From assembly GCF_003314995.1 (NCBI RefSeq), contig NZ_QNRH01000016.1, positions 1-38,995 of the forward strand: a DNA stretch of 38,995 nt, written 5' to 3'. This document shows, in pieces, positions 7,607-14,604 of this stretch. The notes beneath the pieces were generated by a model. That model did no database searches. It was given only the letters and a program-made list of their open reading frames with translations, and was not told the origin of the DNA. The translations under genes were made by a program, and so were the position numbers. The number at the start of each line of letters is the position of its first letter. Within the stretch, counting starts at the first letter, position 1. This DNA comes from Pseudochrobactrum asaccharolyticum. Its GTDB lineage: Bacteria; Pseudomonadota; Alphaproteobacteria; Rhizobiales; Rhizobiaceae.

Positions 7607-7702
7607 GTTTCCATTATCGTAATAAATTCTCTTTTTGACGTTATCTGTAATAGAAACATTTGATATTGGTTGCCTTGACTTTCTGGTTTCTATAATAGAA
7701 AC
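7607..7702. promoter_or_regulatory. Right operator cluster with divergent early/repressor promoters
   Basis: Operators of the same family as the left cluster: GTTTCTATAATAGAAAC (7686-7702, 8-bp arms around one central base), TTATCTGTAATAGAAAC (7641-7657, three mismatches to consensus) and a weak half-site GTTTCCATTATCGTAAT (7607-7623). TATAAT at 7691-7696 sits inside the strongest operator and could be the -10 of the Cro operon, with TTGGTT at 7666-7671 as a possible -35 (19-bp spacing). The predicted transcript start is only a few bases before the Cro-like ATG, so a very short leader is likely. Confidence 0.75.
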
Positions 7703-7709
7703 ATATGGT

Positions 7710-7922
7710 ATGGAACATCCACTTACTTCATACCGTGCGATTTGCGGACAAACCATGGAGGCTTTTGCTTCCTCTATCGGCGTGTCTAAAGCATCGATTT
7801 CAAAATGGGAGGCTGGCGTGGCTATGCCGAGACGATCCCAATTAGAGAAAATTGTTGCTGTAACCAATGGCTGTGTAACTCCGCATGATTTTTTACAGTT
7901 TTACTATGAGGCTGTTCGATGA
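7710..7922 (+). CDS. Cro-like XRE regulator
   Basis: A 70-residue HTH protein (MEHPLTSYRAICGQTMEAFA, then SSIGVSKASISKWEAGVAMP) ending VTPHDFLQFYYEAV, a typical short Cro-type layout. ATG 7710 is chosen because the longer frame from 7635 would run through both right operators. No strong ribosome site is visible and the leader is very short. It is the first gene of the rightward operon and overlaps the next frame by ATGA. It presumably competes with the repressor for the operators. Confidence 0.85.
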   Translation: MEHPLTSYRAICGQTMEAFASSIGVSKASISKWEAGVAMPRRSQLEKIVAVTNGCVTPHDFLQFYYEAVR

Positions 7923-8074
7923 GCGTGCAGGATTACCACATACGACAGAGTCCGGACTGTCACGGAAATTTCCAAATTAATTCTTTCTGCAACCTCTGCC
8001 GTATCGCCCAGCGGCAGATGCTGGCCTGTCTTCGCGCTTTTTCCATCGTGCGCGAAGGCAGGTCTATTTTTTGA
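7919..8074 (+). CDS. Small Cys-rich protein coupled to Cro
   Basis: A 51-residue frame starting MSVQDYHIRQSPDCHGNFQI, with CHGNF, FCNLC and a further Cys at residue 37. The spacing (C14, H15, C24, C27, C37) could bind zinc. It begins with a perfect ATGA overlap on the Cro-like gene, its stop lies 9 bp before the CII ATG and it fills the gap exactly, so it is probably a real coupled gene. It is unannotated by size filters. Function unknown; a small DNA- or RNA-binding protein is possible. Confidence 0.65.
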   Translation: MSVQDYHIRQSPDCHGNFQINSFCNLCRIAQRQMLACLRAFSIVREGRSIF

Positions 8075-8083
8075 GGTGCTGTC

Positions 8084-8569
8084 ATGAGTGATTTACGTCC
8101 TACTTGTCCGAAATGGCGGCGCGGTCTGAAAGCTGTTGTTCGTCGGCTTTTAGAAATGTCGGGCGGTGTAACCAGTTTTGAACACGTGACACGAGTTAAA
8201 GCACCGGCTTTATCGAAATATGGTTCACCGGATGATGAGACGCACATGCCCGTGGATGTGGTCATGGATCTCATGCTGGATACAGGCTCAAATGGCATCT
8301 TATCTTATATGGCGGCACGGCTGGGCTACAAATTGGTGGCTCTGGAAGAGCAGCATTTTGATGGAGAATTACCAACAATTGCTGATGTCGCTCTCGTGAT
8401 TCAATCATTGAATGCGGTTGTTCAGGAGTATGCGCAAGCCAGCAAAGACAATGTGGTCACGGCAAGCGAAAAGCGACGGGTTTTCGATAAGATTGAAAAA
8501 GCAGTGCAAACGCTTCGTGTTTTTCAACGCATGCTGGATGCTGCGTCCCAGTCTGGCGGTGCAGAATGA
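8084..8569 (+). CDS. Phage regulatory protein CII (CP76 family)
   Basis: A 161-residue protein similar to the CP76 family of CII-type regulators. Residues about 15-75 hold the HTH region (RLLEMSGGVTSFEHV) and the characteristic LSKYGSPDDETHMPVDVVMD; the C-terminal 70 residues are helical. GAGGTG precedes the ATG. CII-type proteins activate or balance lysogenic transcription. The gene position directly downstream of the Cro-like operon start fits. Overlaps the following gene by ATGA. Confidence 0.85.
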   Translation: MSDLRPTCPKWRRGLKAVVRRLLEMSGGVTSFEHVTRVKAPALSKYGSPDDETHMPVDVVMDLMLDTGSNGILSYMAARLGYKLVALEEQHFDGELPTIADVALVIQSLNAVVQEYAQASKDNVVTASEKRRVFDKIEKAVQTLRVFQRMLDAASQSGGAE

Positions 8570-8766
8570 CCCGTCGTTACCGTTTTCACGGCTCTGAGGC
8601 GTTTGTTTCTCATTCCCGATACGGGGCGGCCAGATCCAAGGCCATTCTGAAAAAATATCCAAATCATGCTGACCGGCTGGCGCGTCTTGCAGTGGAAGGC
8701 CGCGTGCAGCGGCTTTGCATTGTGCCTGTCCGTTCCCATCAGAAACGGAGGCAGGATCATGACTGA
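8566..8766 (+). CDS. Small basic hypothetical protein
   Basis: A 66-residue, strongly basic protein ([20 protein letters not shown] start). It overlaps the CII stop by ATGA and its end overlaps the GapR start by 8 bp, so it is embedded in a translationally coupled chain. Charge suggests nucleic acid contact, but no motif is recognisable. Confidence 0.7.
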   Translation: MTRRYRFHGSEAFVSHSRYGAARSKAILKKYPNHADRLARLAVEGRVQRLCIVPVRSHQKRRQDHD

Positions 8767-9022
8767 CGAAATTACCGGCGACAGCGCCCAGACCATAGCC
8801 GTGGGGCAGCTCCGCGCTTTTATTGAGCGTGTTGAGCGACTTGAGGAAGAAAAGAAGACCATCGCCGATGATATCAAAGAGGTTTTTGCAGAGCTGAAAG
8901 GCTCCGGCTTCGATAGCAAAGCAGTCCGTACAATCATCCGACTTCGCAAAAAGGAAGTGCATGAGCGCCAAGAGGAGGAGGCAATACTCCAACTCTATAT
9001 GGACGCGCTCGGCATGTCGTGA
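8759..9022 (+). CDS. gapR: GapR-family nucleoid-associated protein (DUF2312)
   Basis: An 87-residue protein of the alphaproteobacterial DUF2312/GapR family. The hallmark stretch is [20 protein letters not shown] followed by [20 protein letters not shown] and a C-terminal helix. Caulobacter GapR clamps overtwisted AT-rich DNA and stimulates type II topoisomerases during replication. The ATG at 8759 with GGAGG upstream gives the canonical length; the open frame from 8666 is not used. In a phage it may help its own replication or alter the host nucleoid. It also marks the host as alphaproteobacterial. Confidence 0.93.
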   Translation: MTDEITGDSAQTIAVGQLRAFIERVERLEEEKKTIADDIKEVFAELKGSGFDSKAVRTIIRLRKKEVHERQEEEAILQLYMDALGMS

Positions 9023-9032
9023 GGGTATGACC

Positions 9033-10343
9033 ATGACGCACGTTTATGATCCATATGCCGCTAAGCCGGTCAAACCTGCTAAATCCATCAAGAGCAAAGC
9101 TCCGGTTAAGAAGGCTGTAAAGGCTCAGCCTAAAGTGAAGGCGAAAGCTGTTGCTGAGCCTGAGTTCTATCCGGCGCATCCGCTTGCTGATCTGTTTCCG
9201 ATGATCGAGGAAGCTGAGCGCATCATGCTGGCTGATGATATTGCTGCACATGGTCAGCATGAGCCGATTTTGTTGCTGGAAGGTATGGTGCTGGATGGTC
9301 GCAACCGGCAGTGGGCTTGTTTGCATGCCGGTGTGAAGCCGGTTTATGCGCAATTTACAGGCTCCGATCCGTTGAATTTTGTGCTTTCCAAGAACTTGCA
9401 TCGCCGTCACTTGACGGAAAGCCAGCGTGCGCTTGTTGCTGCGTCCATTGTTGATTGGGAGCGTGGTGTAAATCAGAGCACTGGCGGGGCAGCAAATTTG
9501 CCGACCCGCACGGCGGCGACAAAGTTGTCAATTTCAGAGCGGGCGGTAACAGCGGCACGGCGTGTGCGTGACCATGGTGCGCAGGAACTGATTGACGCCA
9601 TTCGTGCGGGCAAGGTTTCGATCCATGCCGGTGAGGCGCTTTCTGAATTGCATCATGCTGAGCAGTGCAAGGTACTTCGCCAAGAGCAGAAACAGATTGT
9701 TGCGAAGGCGAAGGAAATTCGCGCTGAAAAGCAGCGGGTACGTCATGCCGTGCGTCTCACGCATATGGCCATTGTTGCTGATCAGGGTAGTTCGACTGCA
9801 CCCAATATGCTGGCTGGCACATATCCGGTTATCTATGCAGATCCGCCATGGAAGTTCGGTGTTCACTCGGAGGTTACTGGCCGCGAAAAGAGCGCTGAAA
9901 ATCACTATCCGACGATGGATACGGATGAAATATGCGCTTTGTTTGAGAAAATCGGCAATCCGGTTTCAAAGGATGCGGTGCTTTTTCTCTGGGCAACAAA
10001 TCCGATGCTTCCACAGGCTCTGCAGGTCATGCAGGCATGGGGCTTTACCTATGTTCACCACTGGATCTGGGACAAGCAGGTTGCAGGCACCGGCTATTGG
10101 GGGCGCGACCGGCATGAACTGTTGTTGATTGGCAGGCGTGGCGATGTGGCTGCGCCGTTAATGGGGACGCAGCCGGAGACCGTTTATTGTGAGAAAAAGA
10201 CCCGGCATTCGGCTAAGCCTGCCTATTTTGCCGAGCAGATTGAAAAGTTTTATCCGGAGATTCCTAAGCTTGAAATGTTTTGCCGTGAACCACGCGCCGG
10301 TTGGGATGCGTGGGGCTATGAAGCCGGAGGTGCGTCATGCTGA
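9033..10343 (+). CDS. ParB-like/MT-A70 adenine methyltransferase fusion
   Basis: A 436-residue two-domain protein. A Lys/Ala-rich linker opens it, then a ParB/sulfiredoxin-like domain (about residues 40-150: EAERIMLADDIAAHGQHEPI, with DGRNRQWAC) and a helical middle. The MT-A70 N6-adenine methyltransferase domain holds the catalytic DPPW at residues 270-273 (YADPPWKFG). ATG 9033 is favoured by GAGGG spacing over ATG 9027. Such fusions are common in alphaproteobacterial phages and may protect DNA from restriction or mark replicated DNA. The target sequence cannot be read from the protein. Confidence 0.9.
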   Translation: MTHVYDPYAAKPVKPAKSIKSKAPVKKAVKAQPKVKAKAVAEPEFYPAHPLADLFPMIEEAERIMLADDIAAHGQHEPILLLEGMVLDGRNRQWACLHAGVKPVYAQFTGSDPLNFVLSKNLHRRHLTESQRALVAASIVDWERGVNQSTGGAANLPTRTAATKLSISERAVTAARRVRDHGAQELIDAIRAGKVSIHAGEALSELHHAEQCKVLRQEQKQIVAKAKEIRAEKQRVRHAVRLTHMAIVADQGSSTAPNMLAGTYPVIYADPPWKFGVHSEVTGREKSAENHYPTMDTDEICALFEKIGNPVSKDAVLFLWATNPMLPQALQVMQAWGFTYVHHWIWDKQVAGTGYWGRDRHELLLIGRRGDVAAPLMGTQPETVYCEKKTRHSAKPAYFAEQIEKFYPEIPKLEMFCREPRAGWDAWGYEAGGASC

Positions 10344-10828
10344 TTGCATCTTATCGCCATACAGAGCGAGGCATTCTAGCGGCTAGAAAGAAGGCAATGA
10401 TATTGCCGTTTGTCCAGCCTGTACGGAAACACAACATTTCTTCTGATGACCGGCTTGTGCCAGTCGTTGCTGTGCGCTTTGAGGCGTTCATGTCTATGGT
10501 GCAGGCTGAACAAACTGCGCGTTGGATTGAGGAGCGTCAAAAACGATATCGCGCACGGTTTGATGTAATTGAGAAACGCATTTGTCGTGTTTTCAAAGTC
10601 ACTAAAAATGACTTGCATTCACGCCGACAAGATATGGCATCGGTGAGTGCTCGGCAGGCAATTTGTTATTGGGCAAGGCGGCTAACACCGCTTTCTTCGC
10701 CACAAATAGGAAAGCGGCTTGGTGGTTGTGATCATTCGTCAGTTCTGACGCGAGTTGCTGTGTATCACCAAAAGCGTGCAAAAATGGGTAGGCACTTACG
10801 CAAGCTCCATAAGGGAGGCGGGCGATGA
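10337..10828 (+). CDS. DnaA domain IV-like DNA-binding protein
   Basis: A 163-residue protein. Residues about 80-150 match DnaA domain IV: an initial helix (ICRVFKVTKNDLHSRR), SARQAICYWARRL and the signature GGCDHSSVLTRV, equivalent to GGRDHTTVLHA in DnaA. It lacks the AAA+ ATPase domain. It overlaps the methylase gene by 7 bp. It could bind DnaA-box-like sites at the phage origin or interfere with host DnaA; both are inference. Confidence 0.85.
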   Translation: MLIASYRHTERGILAARKKAMILPFVQPVRKHNISSDDRLVPVVAVRFEAFMSMVQAEQTARWIEERQKRYRARFDVIEKRICRVFKVTKNDLHSRRQDMASVSARQAICYWARRLTPLSSPQIGKRLGGCDHSSVLTRVAVYHQKRAKMGRHLRKLHKGGGR

Positions 10829-11343
10829 GTGCTGAGGCGATTGAACTGCGCAAGGCCAGACAGCGCTTTGCTGCTCTCGGCGGTGCTGAGTGGTTATTGT
10901 CATCCAATGGTGCTGAAACCTTTGTTGAAGCACGTAACGGCTTGGATACTGTGGTCGTTACTCATTTTGATAAGGCTGCAACACCCGAAGAGATCGACTT
11001 CTTTGCAAATGCTCCACACATGATTGGCTTGCTGCTGAGGCTGGTAGATCGTGCGATCAAGGCCGCCAATCAAAGCTCAGGCGGTCGGGCAACTCCGGTA
11101 CAAGGCAAGTCTGTGAACTATGCAGCTGAGGCTGCAATGAAATGCGGTGAGGCTGCGTTTCTGGTGTTCTTGGAGCAATGCCACGGGCTTGAGCGCCCAC
11201 TGACTGATGACAAGGCGGCTCAGAAGCTGCGCTCCTTATTGCGCATCACATCCAGAAAAGAATTGAACAATGACGCGGCTGCGGCTGAGCGCTGGCGCTC
11301 GCTGCGTGCTGCCTATGAGGCATGGCGAAAGGCGGGAAACTAA
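10825..11343 (+). CDS. Hypothetical protein of rhizobial prophage early regions
   Basis: A 172-residue, mostly helical soluble protein with an ATGA overlap on the DnaA-like gene. Residues about 90-115 include GKSVNYAAEAAMKCGEAAF and the end is a helix ERWRSLRAAYEAWRKAG. I recognise this only as a conserved hypothetical of such operons; no catalytic motif is visible. Its place between DnaA-like and initiator genes suggests a replication-linked role. Confidence 0.75.
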   Translation: MSAEAIELRKARQRFAALGGAEWLLSSNGAETFVEARNGLDTVVVTHFDKAATPEEIDFFANAPHMIGLLLRLVDRAIKAANQSSGGRATPVQGKSVNYAAEAAMKCGEAAFLVFLEQCHGLERPLTDDKAAQKLRSLLRITSRKELNNDAAAAERWRSLRAAYEAWRKAGN

Positions 11344-11630
11344 TGGCTAACGCTATCAAATTTACGGGAGCAAACATGCGATTGCTGCCACCGCAGGGGG
11401 CGGAAAATGTGGATGTGCTGCATACTTACACGAATGGTAGTTGCTCGGTGTTTTGTTTGGAATTGTCGTCTGATGAGTTGGCGGAGGTTCTTCGGACGGG
11501 GTGTGTGTTCCTGACGGTTCTTTCCGGTCAGACACAGCCGCCTGTGTTTATAGGAAGTGAGACTACTGTTCGTTCTGTTGTCGTGGATTATGGCGGCGTA
11601 TGGGCGCGAGAGCGGAGGGCGGCAGAATGA
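11343..11630 (+). CDS. Small hypothetical protein
   Basis: A 95-residue protein whose ATG overlaps the previous TAA (TAATG), and whose stop overlaps the initiator ATG (ATGA). The longer frame from 11322 is not used. It appears beta-rich (VDVLHTYTNGSCSVF, LSGQTQPPVFIGSE). No recognisable family. Confidence 0.7.
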   Translation: MANAIKFTGANMRLLPPQGAENVDVLHTYTNGSCSVFCLELSSDELAEVLRTGCVFLTVLSGQTQPPVFIGSETTVRSVVVDYGGVWARERRAAE

Positions 11631-12829
11631 GCCAAGAAGCAACCATTCGCCGTGGTGTGCGAAATGCGCGATATGCGGCAATACCAAATCATGTTTTTGA
11701 AGATATGCGCCTGAGTATGGAGGCTCGCTGGCTGCTGGGCTATCTTTTATCGAAGCCTGACAACTGGACTGTTGTGCAGAAAGATATCGCAAACAAAGGC
11801 GGTTGCGGACGCGATAAGGCGCGTAAGATGATCGCTGAGCTTGTTGATGCTGGTTATGCCGAGAAAGAGCAGGCGCGTGATGCCGGTCGTTTTGGTGGTA
11901 TGTCATTGGTTATCTATGATGAGCCATTGAATGGCGCACCTTCACCGCAGAAGGATGCGGGTAGTGTTGCATTTGTACCGCAGACTGAAATGCCGTCGAC
12001 GGTAAAACCGTCAACGGAAACACCGTCGACGGTAAATCCGGCACTAGTAAGTACTGATAATCTAGAAAATACTGATTATAGATCTGAGAGAGGCGTGCGC
12101 GAAGAAAATTCGAATTCTCAAGATATTGAAGATCACAAAGCTCTTGATCGGTCTTTTTGGAAAATCATCAAGGATTGGCCGAAAATTAACGGCATGCCTA
12201 AGGACAGGTGGTTTGCGGCATGGTGTGAACTGACGCCGGATGAGCGCATCGAGGCAGCGGAAATGCGTGATGCATGGCTGGCGATCCTTAAGGCGAATGG
12301 TCGTGATCATGTTCCTGTGCCTGAAAAATACTTCCGTCAAAAACTTTGGAAAGAAGTGCCGAGTGCCTCTGTAAAATCCCTGATGGATGACGGTTTAGAT
12401 GGTCGGGTAAAAGCTCCGGCGTTCGGAAATATGTGGGCTGCGAATATCTATCGGGAGCTGTGGGCTGGGGTTACTGAGTTTCAGACGCTTGATTCCATCG
12501 AACAGGAATTGGTGGAGAAGGGGCGCTTTACCGCTGAGCATATTCTGCGAGGAAAGCAATCTCGTTACGGCTTTCCAAATGTGAACATGTTGTTTGATCG
12601 CGCTACGGCGTTTCGTGGATTGTTGGTTTCAGCAGACTTGAAGCCAATTTCGAGTGGCATGGTTGCTGTGCCTGTCGGTGGTGACGTCTGGCATGAGTTG
12701 CAGGATGAGCATGCTAAACGCGGCTGGCCTTGGTTTCCAAAGCCCGGAAAGCAAACACATGTTTGGCTACCAAATGGGGTTGCCGGTCTCAATGAATTAC
12801 AGGATCTGTGGCAAGGATTGGACAAATGA
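11627..12829 (+). CDS. Replication initiator protein with N-terminal winged helix (lambda O analogue)
   Basis: A 400-residue protein with GGAGGG before the ATG. The N-terminal about 100 residues form a winged-helix DNA-binding module (YAAIPNHVFEDMRLSMEARW, then WTVVQKDIANKGGCGRDKAR), as in phage O-like and RepA-like initiators. A short linker of five-residue repeats (PQTEM, PSTVK, PSTET, PSTVN) is encoded by the iterons and followed by an AT-rich stretch. The C-terminal half is helical and would contact the helicase machinery. The combination of HTH and internal repeats is the lambda O layout. No helicase gene is visible, so host DnaB is presumably used. Confidence 0.82.
   Translation: MSQEATIRRGVRNARYAAIPNHVFEDMRLSMEARWLLGYLLSKPDNWTVVQKDIANKGGCGRDKARKMIAELVDAGYAEKEQARDAGRFGGMSLVIYDEPLNGAPSPQKDAGSVAFVPQTEMPSTVKPSTETPSTVNPALVSTDNLENTDYRSERGVREENSNSQDIEDHKALDRSFWKIIKDWPKINGMPKDRWFAAWCELTPDERIEAAEMRDAWLAILKANGRDHVPVPEKYFRQKLWKEVPSASVKSLMDDGLDGRVKAPAFGNMWAANIYRELWAGVTEFQTLDSIEQELVEKGRFTAEHILRGKQSRYGFPNVNMLFDRATAFRGLLVSADLKPISSGMVAVPVGGDVWHELQDEHAKRGWPWFPKPGKQTHVWLPNGVAGLNELQDLWQGLDK
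11978..12085 (+). other. Candidate phage replication origin (four 15-bp iterons plus AT-rich DNA)
   Basis: Four end-to-end 15-mers: CCGCAGACTGAAATG (11978, degenerate), CCGTCGACGGTAAAA (11993), CCGTCAACGGAAACA (12008) and CCGTCGACGGTAAAT (12023). Copies two and four contain the palindrome CCGTCGACGG. An AT-rich stretch follows directly (12044-12085). Iterons inside the initiator gene followed by AT-rich DNA are exactly the lambda ori design. Origin function is inference. Confidence 0.65.
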
Positions 12830-13473
12830 TAATGCCGGATAACAAAGCCTTTGAAGAAACACGCATCCTTGAAACTGCAAATCGTCTTACTGAACGTGAT
12901 CCTGATCGTATCAAACAGCGCATGCAGGATAAGTTTCTGGCTATTGCTGCCGGTAATGATTCGTCTGTTAAGCAGTGGTTTGTACTTCGCACGGCACATC
13001 GTAAAGAAAATGATGTGCATAAAGCTGTGATTGATGCTGGCATTGAAGCATGGCTGCCGATGAAAAAAGCGATTCAGCAGCGTCGTCACACACGACCAAG
13101 CAAAGAGATAATGATACCTGTTTTCAGTGGTTATCTGTTTGTCAAAGCTGTTTCATGTGCTGAGAGCTGGGTTGGTTTATCGCGTATTGACGGTGCGGTG
13201 TCACTGATATTCGGACAGCAGGGTGCGCTTGTTGTCAGTGATAAATATATGAATGATCTCATGTGCTTGACTGATGCCGGTTCATTTAATGAGGGGAGGT
13301 CACTTCCACACTTTAAGGGTGGCGAGCGCGTCTCGTATGATCTGGCAGGTAATGTCTTCAATGGAGTTGTTGAGGGGTATGTTGGTACACGGGCAGCGCG
13401 TGTTCTTTCCTTCATATTTGGGCAGGAGCGCGTGATTGAAGTTCCTCTTGCAAATTTAAAAAAATCGGCATAG
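12826..13473 (+). CDS. NusG-like transcription antitermination factor
   Basis: A 215-residue NusG paralogue. The NGN domain spans about residues 48-150 (WFVLRTAHRKENDVHKAVID, with IPVFSGYLFVKA and GLSRIDGAVSLIFG), and a KOW-like domain lies at about 163-205 (FKGGERVSYDLAGNVFNGVV). Specialised NusG paralogues (RfaH, LoaP) bind RNA polymerase and let it pass terminators in chosen operons. The start at 12826 overlaps the initiator stop by ATGA with AAGGA upstream. As the last gene before the structured leader and the late operon, it is the natural late-gene regulator of this phage. That role is inference; the family is clear. Confidence 0.85.
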   Translation: MIMPDNKAFEETRILETANRLTERDPDRIKQRMQDKFLAIAAGNDSSVKQWFVLRTAHRKENDVHKAVIDAGIEAWLPMKKAIQQRRHTRPSKEIMIPVFSGYLFVKAVSCAESWVGLSRIDGAVSLIFGQQGALVVSDKYMNDLMCLTDAGSFNEGRSLPHFKGGERVSYDLAGNVFNGVVEGYVGTRAARVLSFIFGQERVIEVPLANLKKSA

Positions 13474-13479
13474 CTCTAA

Positions 13480-13600
13480 TAACAGGGACGACCTGTGGAC
13501 TGTGAAGTAATTGCTTCCGATACCCTGTAGCAGCCTATATGGCGGAGCTCGGCACAGATCCCGAAGAAGCGCCCGACAAATCGGTAACCGCTTCTTCCCC
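13480..13600 (+). promoter_or_regulatory. Structured leader upstream of late operon
   Basis: A gap of about 150 bp without a convincing gene holds several stems. ACAGG/CCTGT is at 13482-13496, CAGGG pairs with CCCTG further on, and GAAG/CTTC lies inside. The strongest is GAAGAAGCG (13563-13571) pairing perfectly with CGCTTCTTC (13589-13597), enclosing CCGA-CAAA-TCGG. This lies between the NusG paralogue and the first late gene, so it may be a recruitment or attenuation element. Structures are seen in the sequence; their use is inferred. Confidence 0.5.
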
Positions 13601-13625
13601 AGTGCGAAGCTATGGGAATATTCCA

Positions 13626-14006
13626 GTGAGCAAGCTTAAAAGTTTAAAGCCAAGGCTTCCGGCCTTGGCTTCTCGTTTTGCATCTCAGGCATCTACTGAA
13701 ACAATCAGTAAGTCCCGATCTCGGGATGAGAGCCTGCATTATCGTAAATGGTATAAAACTGCTCGTTGGCAGCAATTGCGCATGGAAGTGCTGACGCGGG
13801 ACAAGTTTACCTGCCAGATGGTTGGATGCGGCAAAGTTACCGGCAAAACATCACAATTAGTCTGTGACCATATCCAGCCGCATCGCGGTAACGAGCGGCT
13901 GTTCTGGGATGTGAGTAATCTGCAGTGCTTGTGCAAGCCATGCCATGACAGGCTCAAGCAGCGCCAAGAGCAGTCATCACTTCATACGCGTGGTGTGTGG
14001 GATTAA
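13626..14006 (+). CDS. HNH endonuclease (packaging-associated)
   Basis: A 126-residue HNH nuclease. After a basic N-terminus (VSKLKSLKPRLPALASRF), the RKWYKTARWQQLRMEVLTRD helix leads into CQMVGC, then CDHIQPHRGNERLFWDVSNL and CLCKPCH. The four cysteines bind zinc and DH is the catalytic pair. The GTG at 13626 is chosen because this gives the family N-terminus (usually M-S-K-L-K) with GGGAA upstream; an ATG at 13539 would add 29 residues through the structured leader. HNH proteins beside TerS/TerL assist cos cleavage in HK97-like phages. Confidence 0.9.
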   Translation: MSKLKSLKPRLPALASRFASQASTETISKSRSRDESLHYRKWYKTARWQQLRMEVLTRDKFTCQMVGCGKVTGKTSQLVCDHIQPHRGNERLFWDVSNLQCLCKPCHDRLKQRQEQSSLHTRGVWD

Positions 14007-14009
14007 AGT

Positions 14010-14459
14010 TTAGCTCGATTGTGTTTGTAATAATTGATATGCACCGGCTGCTCCAGCTAACATTGAAAGTATGCCAGAGATTATTCCTGCTGTATTGAGA
14101 TATCCTAATACTCGTCCTCGTTTATCTATATTGAGGTGATCCCACCGCTTTTGAGGTGACATAAAGAGTAGTTCTTCGTACAGCCCTTCCGCCTTCTGAT
14201 AGTTCAAAAAAGCAAACAGTCCAGTGATTAACGCTAATGAACATCCGCCTATGAATGCGTAAACAGCCATAGGATTGGTCTTCCCCATTTCAATCGTTAC
14301 TTTGAAACTGAAAAACAAGCCCGCTGAGTTGGTAGTCATTAATGTTGCGATTAGCCATTTACTCATACTCATAGCTTGATCTGATGCTGAACGCATACCT
14401 TCGATCAGTCTTTGTTCAAATAAAATATCATTGTCACTTTTTGTTCTTTGTTCTGACAT
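14010..14459 (-). CDS. Three-TM membrane protein, reversed cargo gene in late operon
   Basis: A 149-residue protein with predicted membrane helices at about 34-53, 64-86 and 118-140, and a charged cytoplasmic loop (QKRWDHLNIDKRG) between the second and third. AAAGGA lies just upstream of ATG 14459, and TAGAAT (14481-14486, minus strand) could be its -10. It is inserted antisense between HNH and TerS, where most relatives have nothing, so it is a moron probably expressed in the lysogen. Superinfection exclusion is a common role of such small membrane proteins, but nothing in the sequence proves it. Confidence 0.8.
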   Translation of the reverse strand: MSEQRTKSDNDILFEQRLIEGMRSASDQAMSMSKWLIATLMTTNSAGLFFSFKVTIEMGKTNPMAVYAFIGGCSLALITGLFAFLNYQKAEGLYEELLFMSPQKRWDHLNIDKRGRVLGYLNTAGIISGILSMLAGAAGAYQLLQTQSS

Positions 14460-14553
14460 CGGTTTTCCTTTGAGCTCTCGATTCTAAATTACATTAAATC
14501 GGCATGGATCATAAGTAACGTAGACAACAAGGGGGGGCATCAAAAGTCTGCAA

Positions 14554-14598
14554 GGTCTCGGCTGCTAGACCGCCACCCCTCTCATTCGCGGGTTTTTT
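14554..14598 (+). terminator. Hairpin and T8 tract just upstream of TerS
   Basis: GGTCT (14554-14558) pairs with AGACC (14567-14571). CCGC then GCGG (up to 14590) is followed by eight Ts at 14591-14598. The second stem is short with a 12-base loop, so it is a weak candidate for a plus-strand terminator. If active, it would separate HNH from the packaging genes unless RNA polymerase is antiterminated, consistent with a NusG paralogue upstream. Confidence 0.4.
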
Positions 14599-14604
14599 TT
14601 CATC

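Noticed and set aside
7607-7867. Long form of the repressor reading through the right operators
   Set aside because: Extension has no domain, crosses operators and the Cro start, and the ATG at 7606 gives a complete HTH protein.
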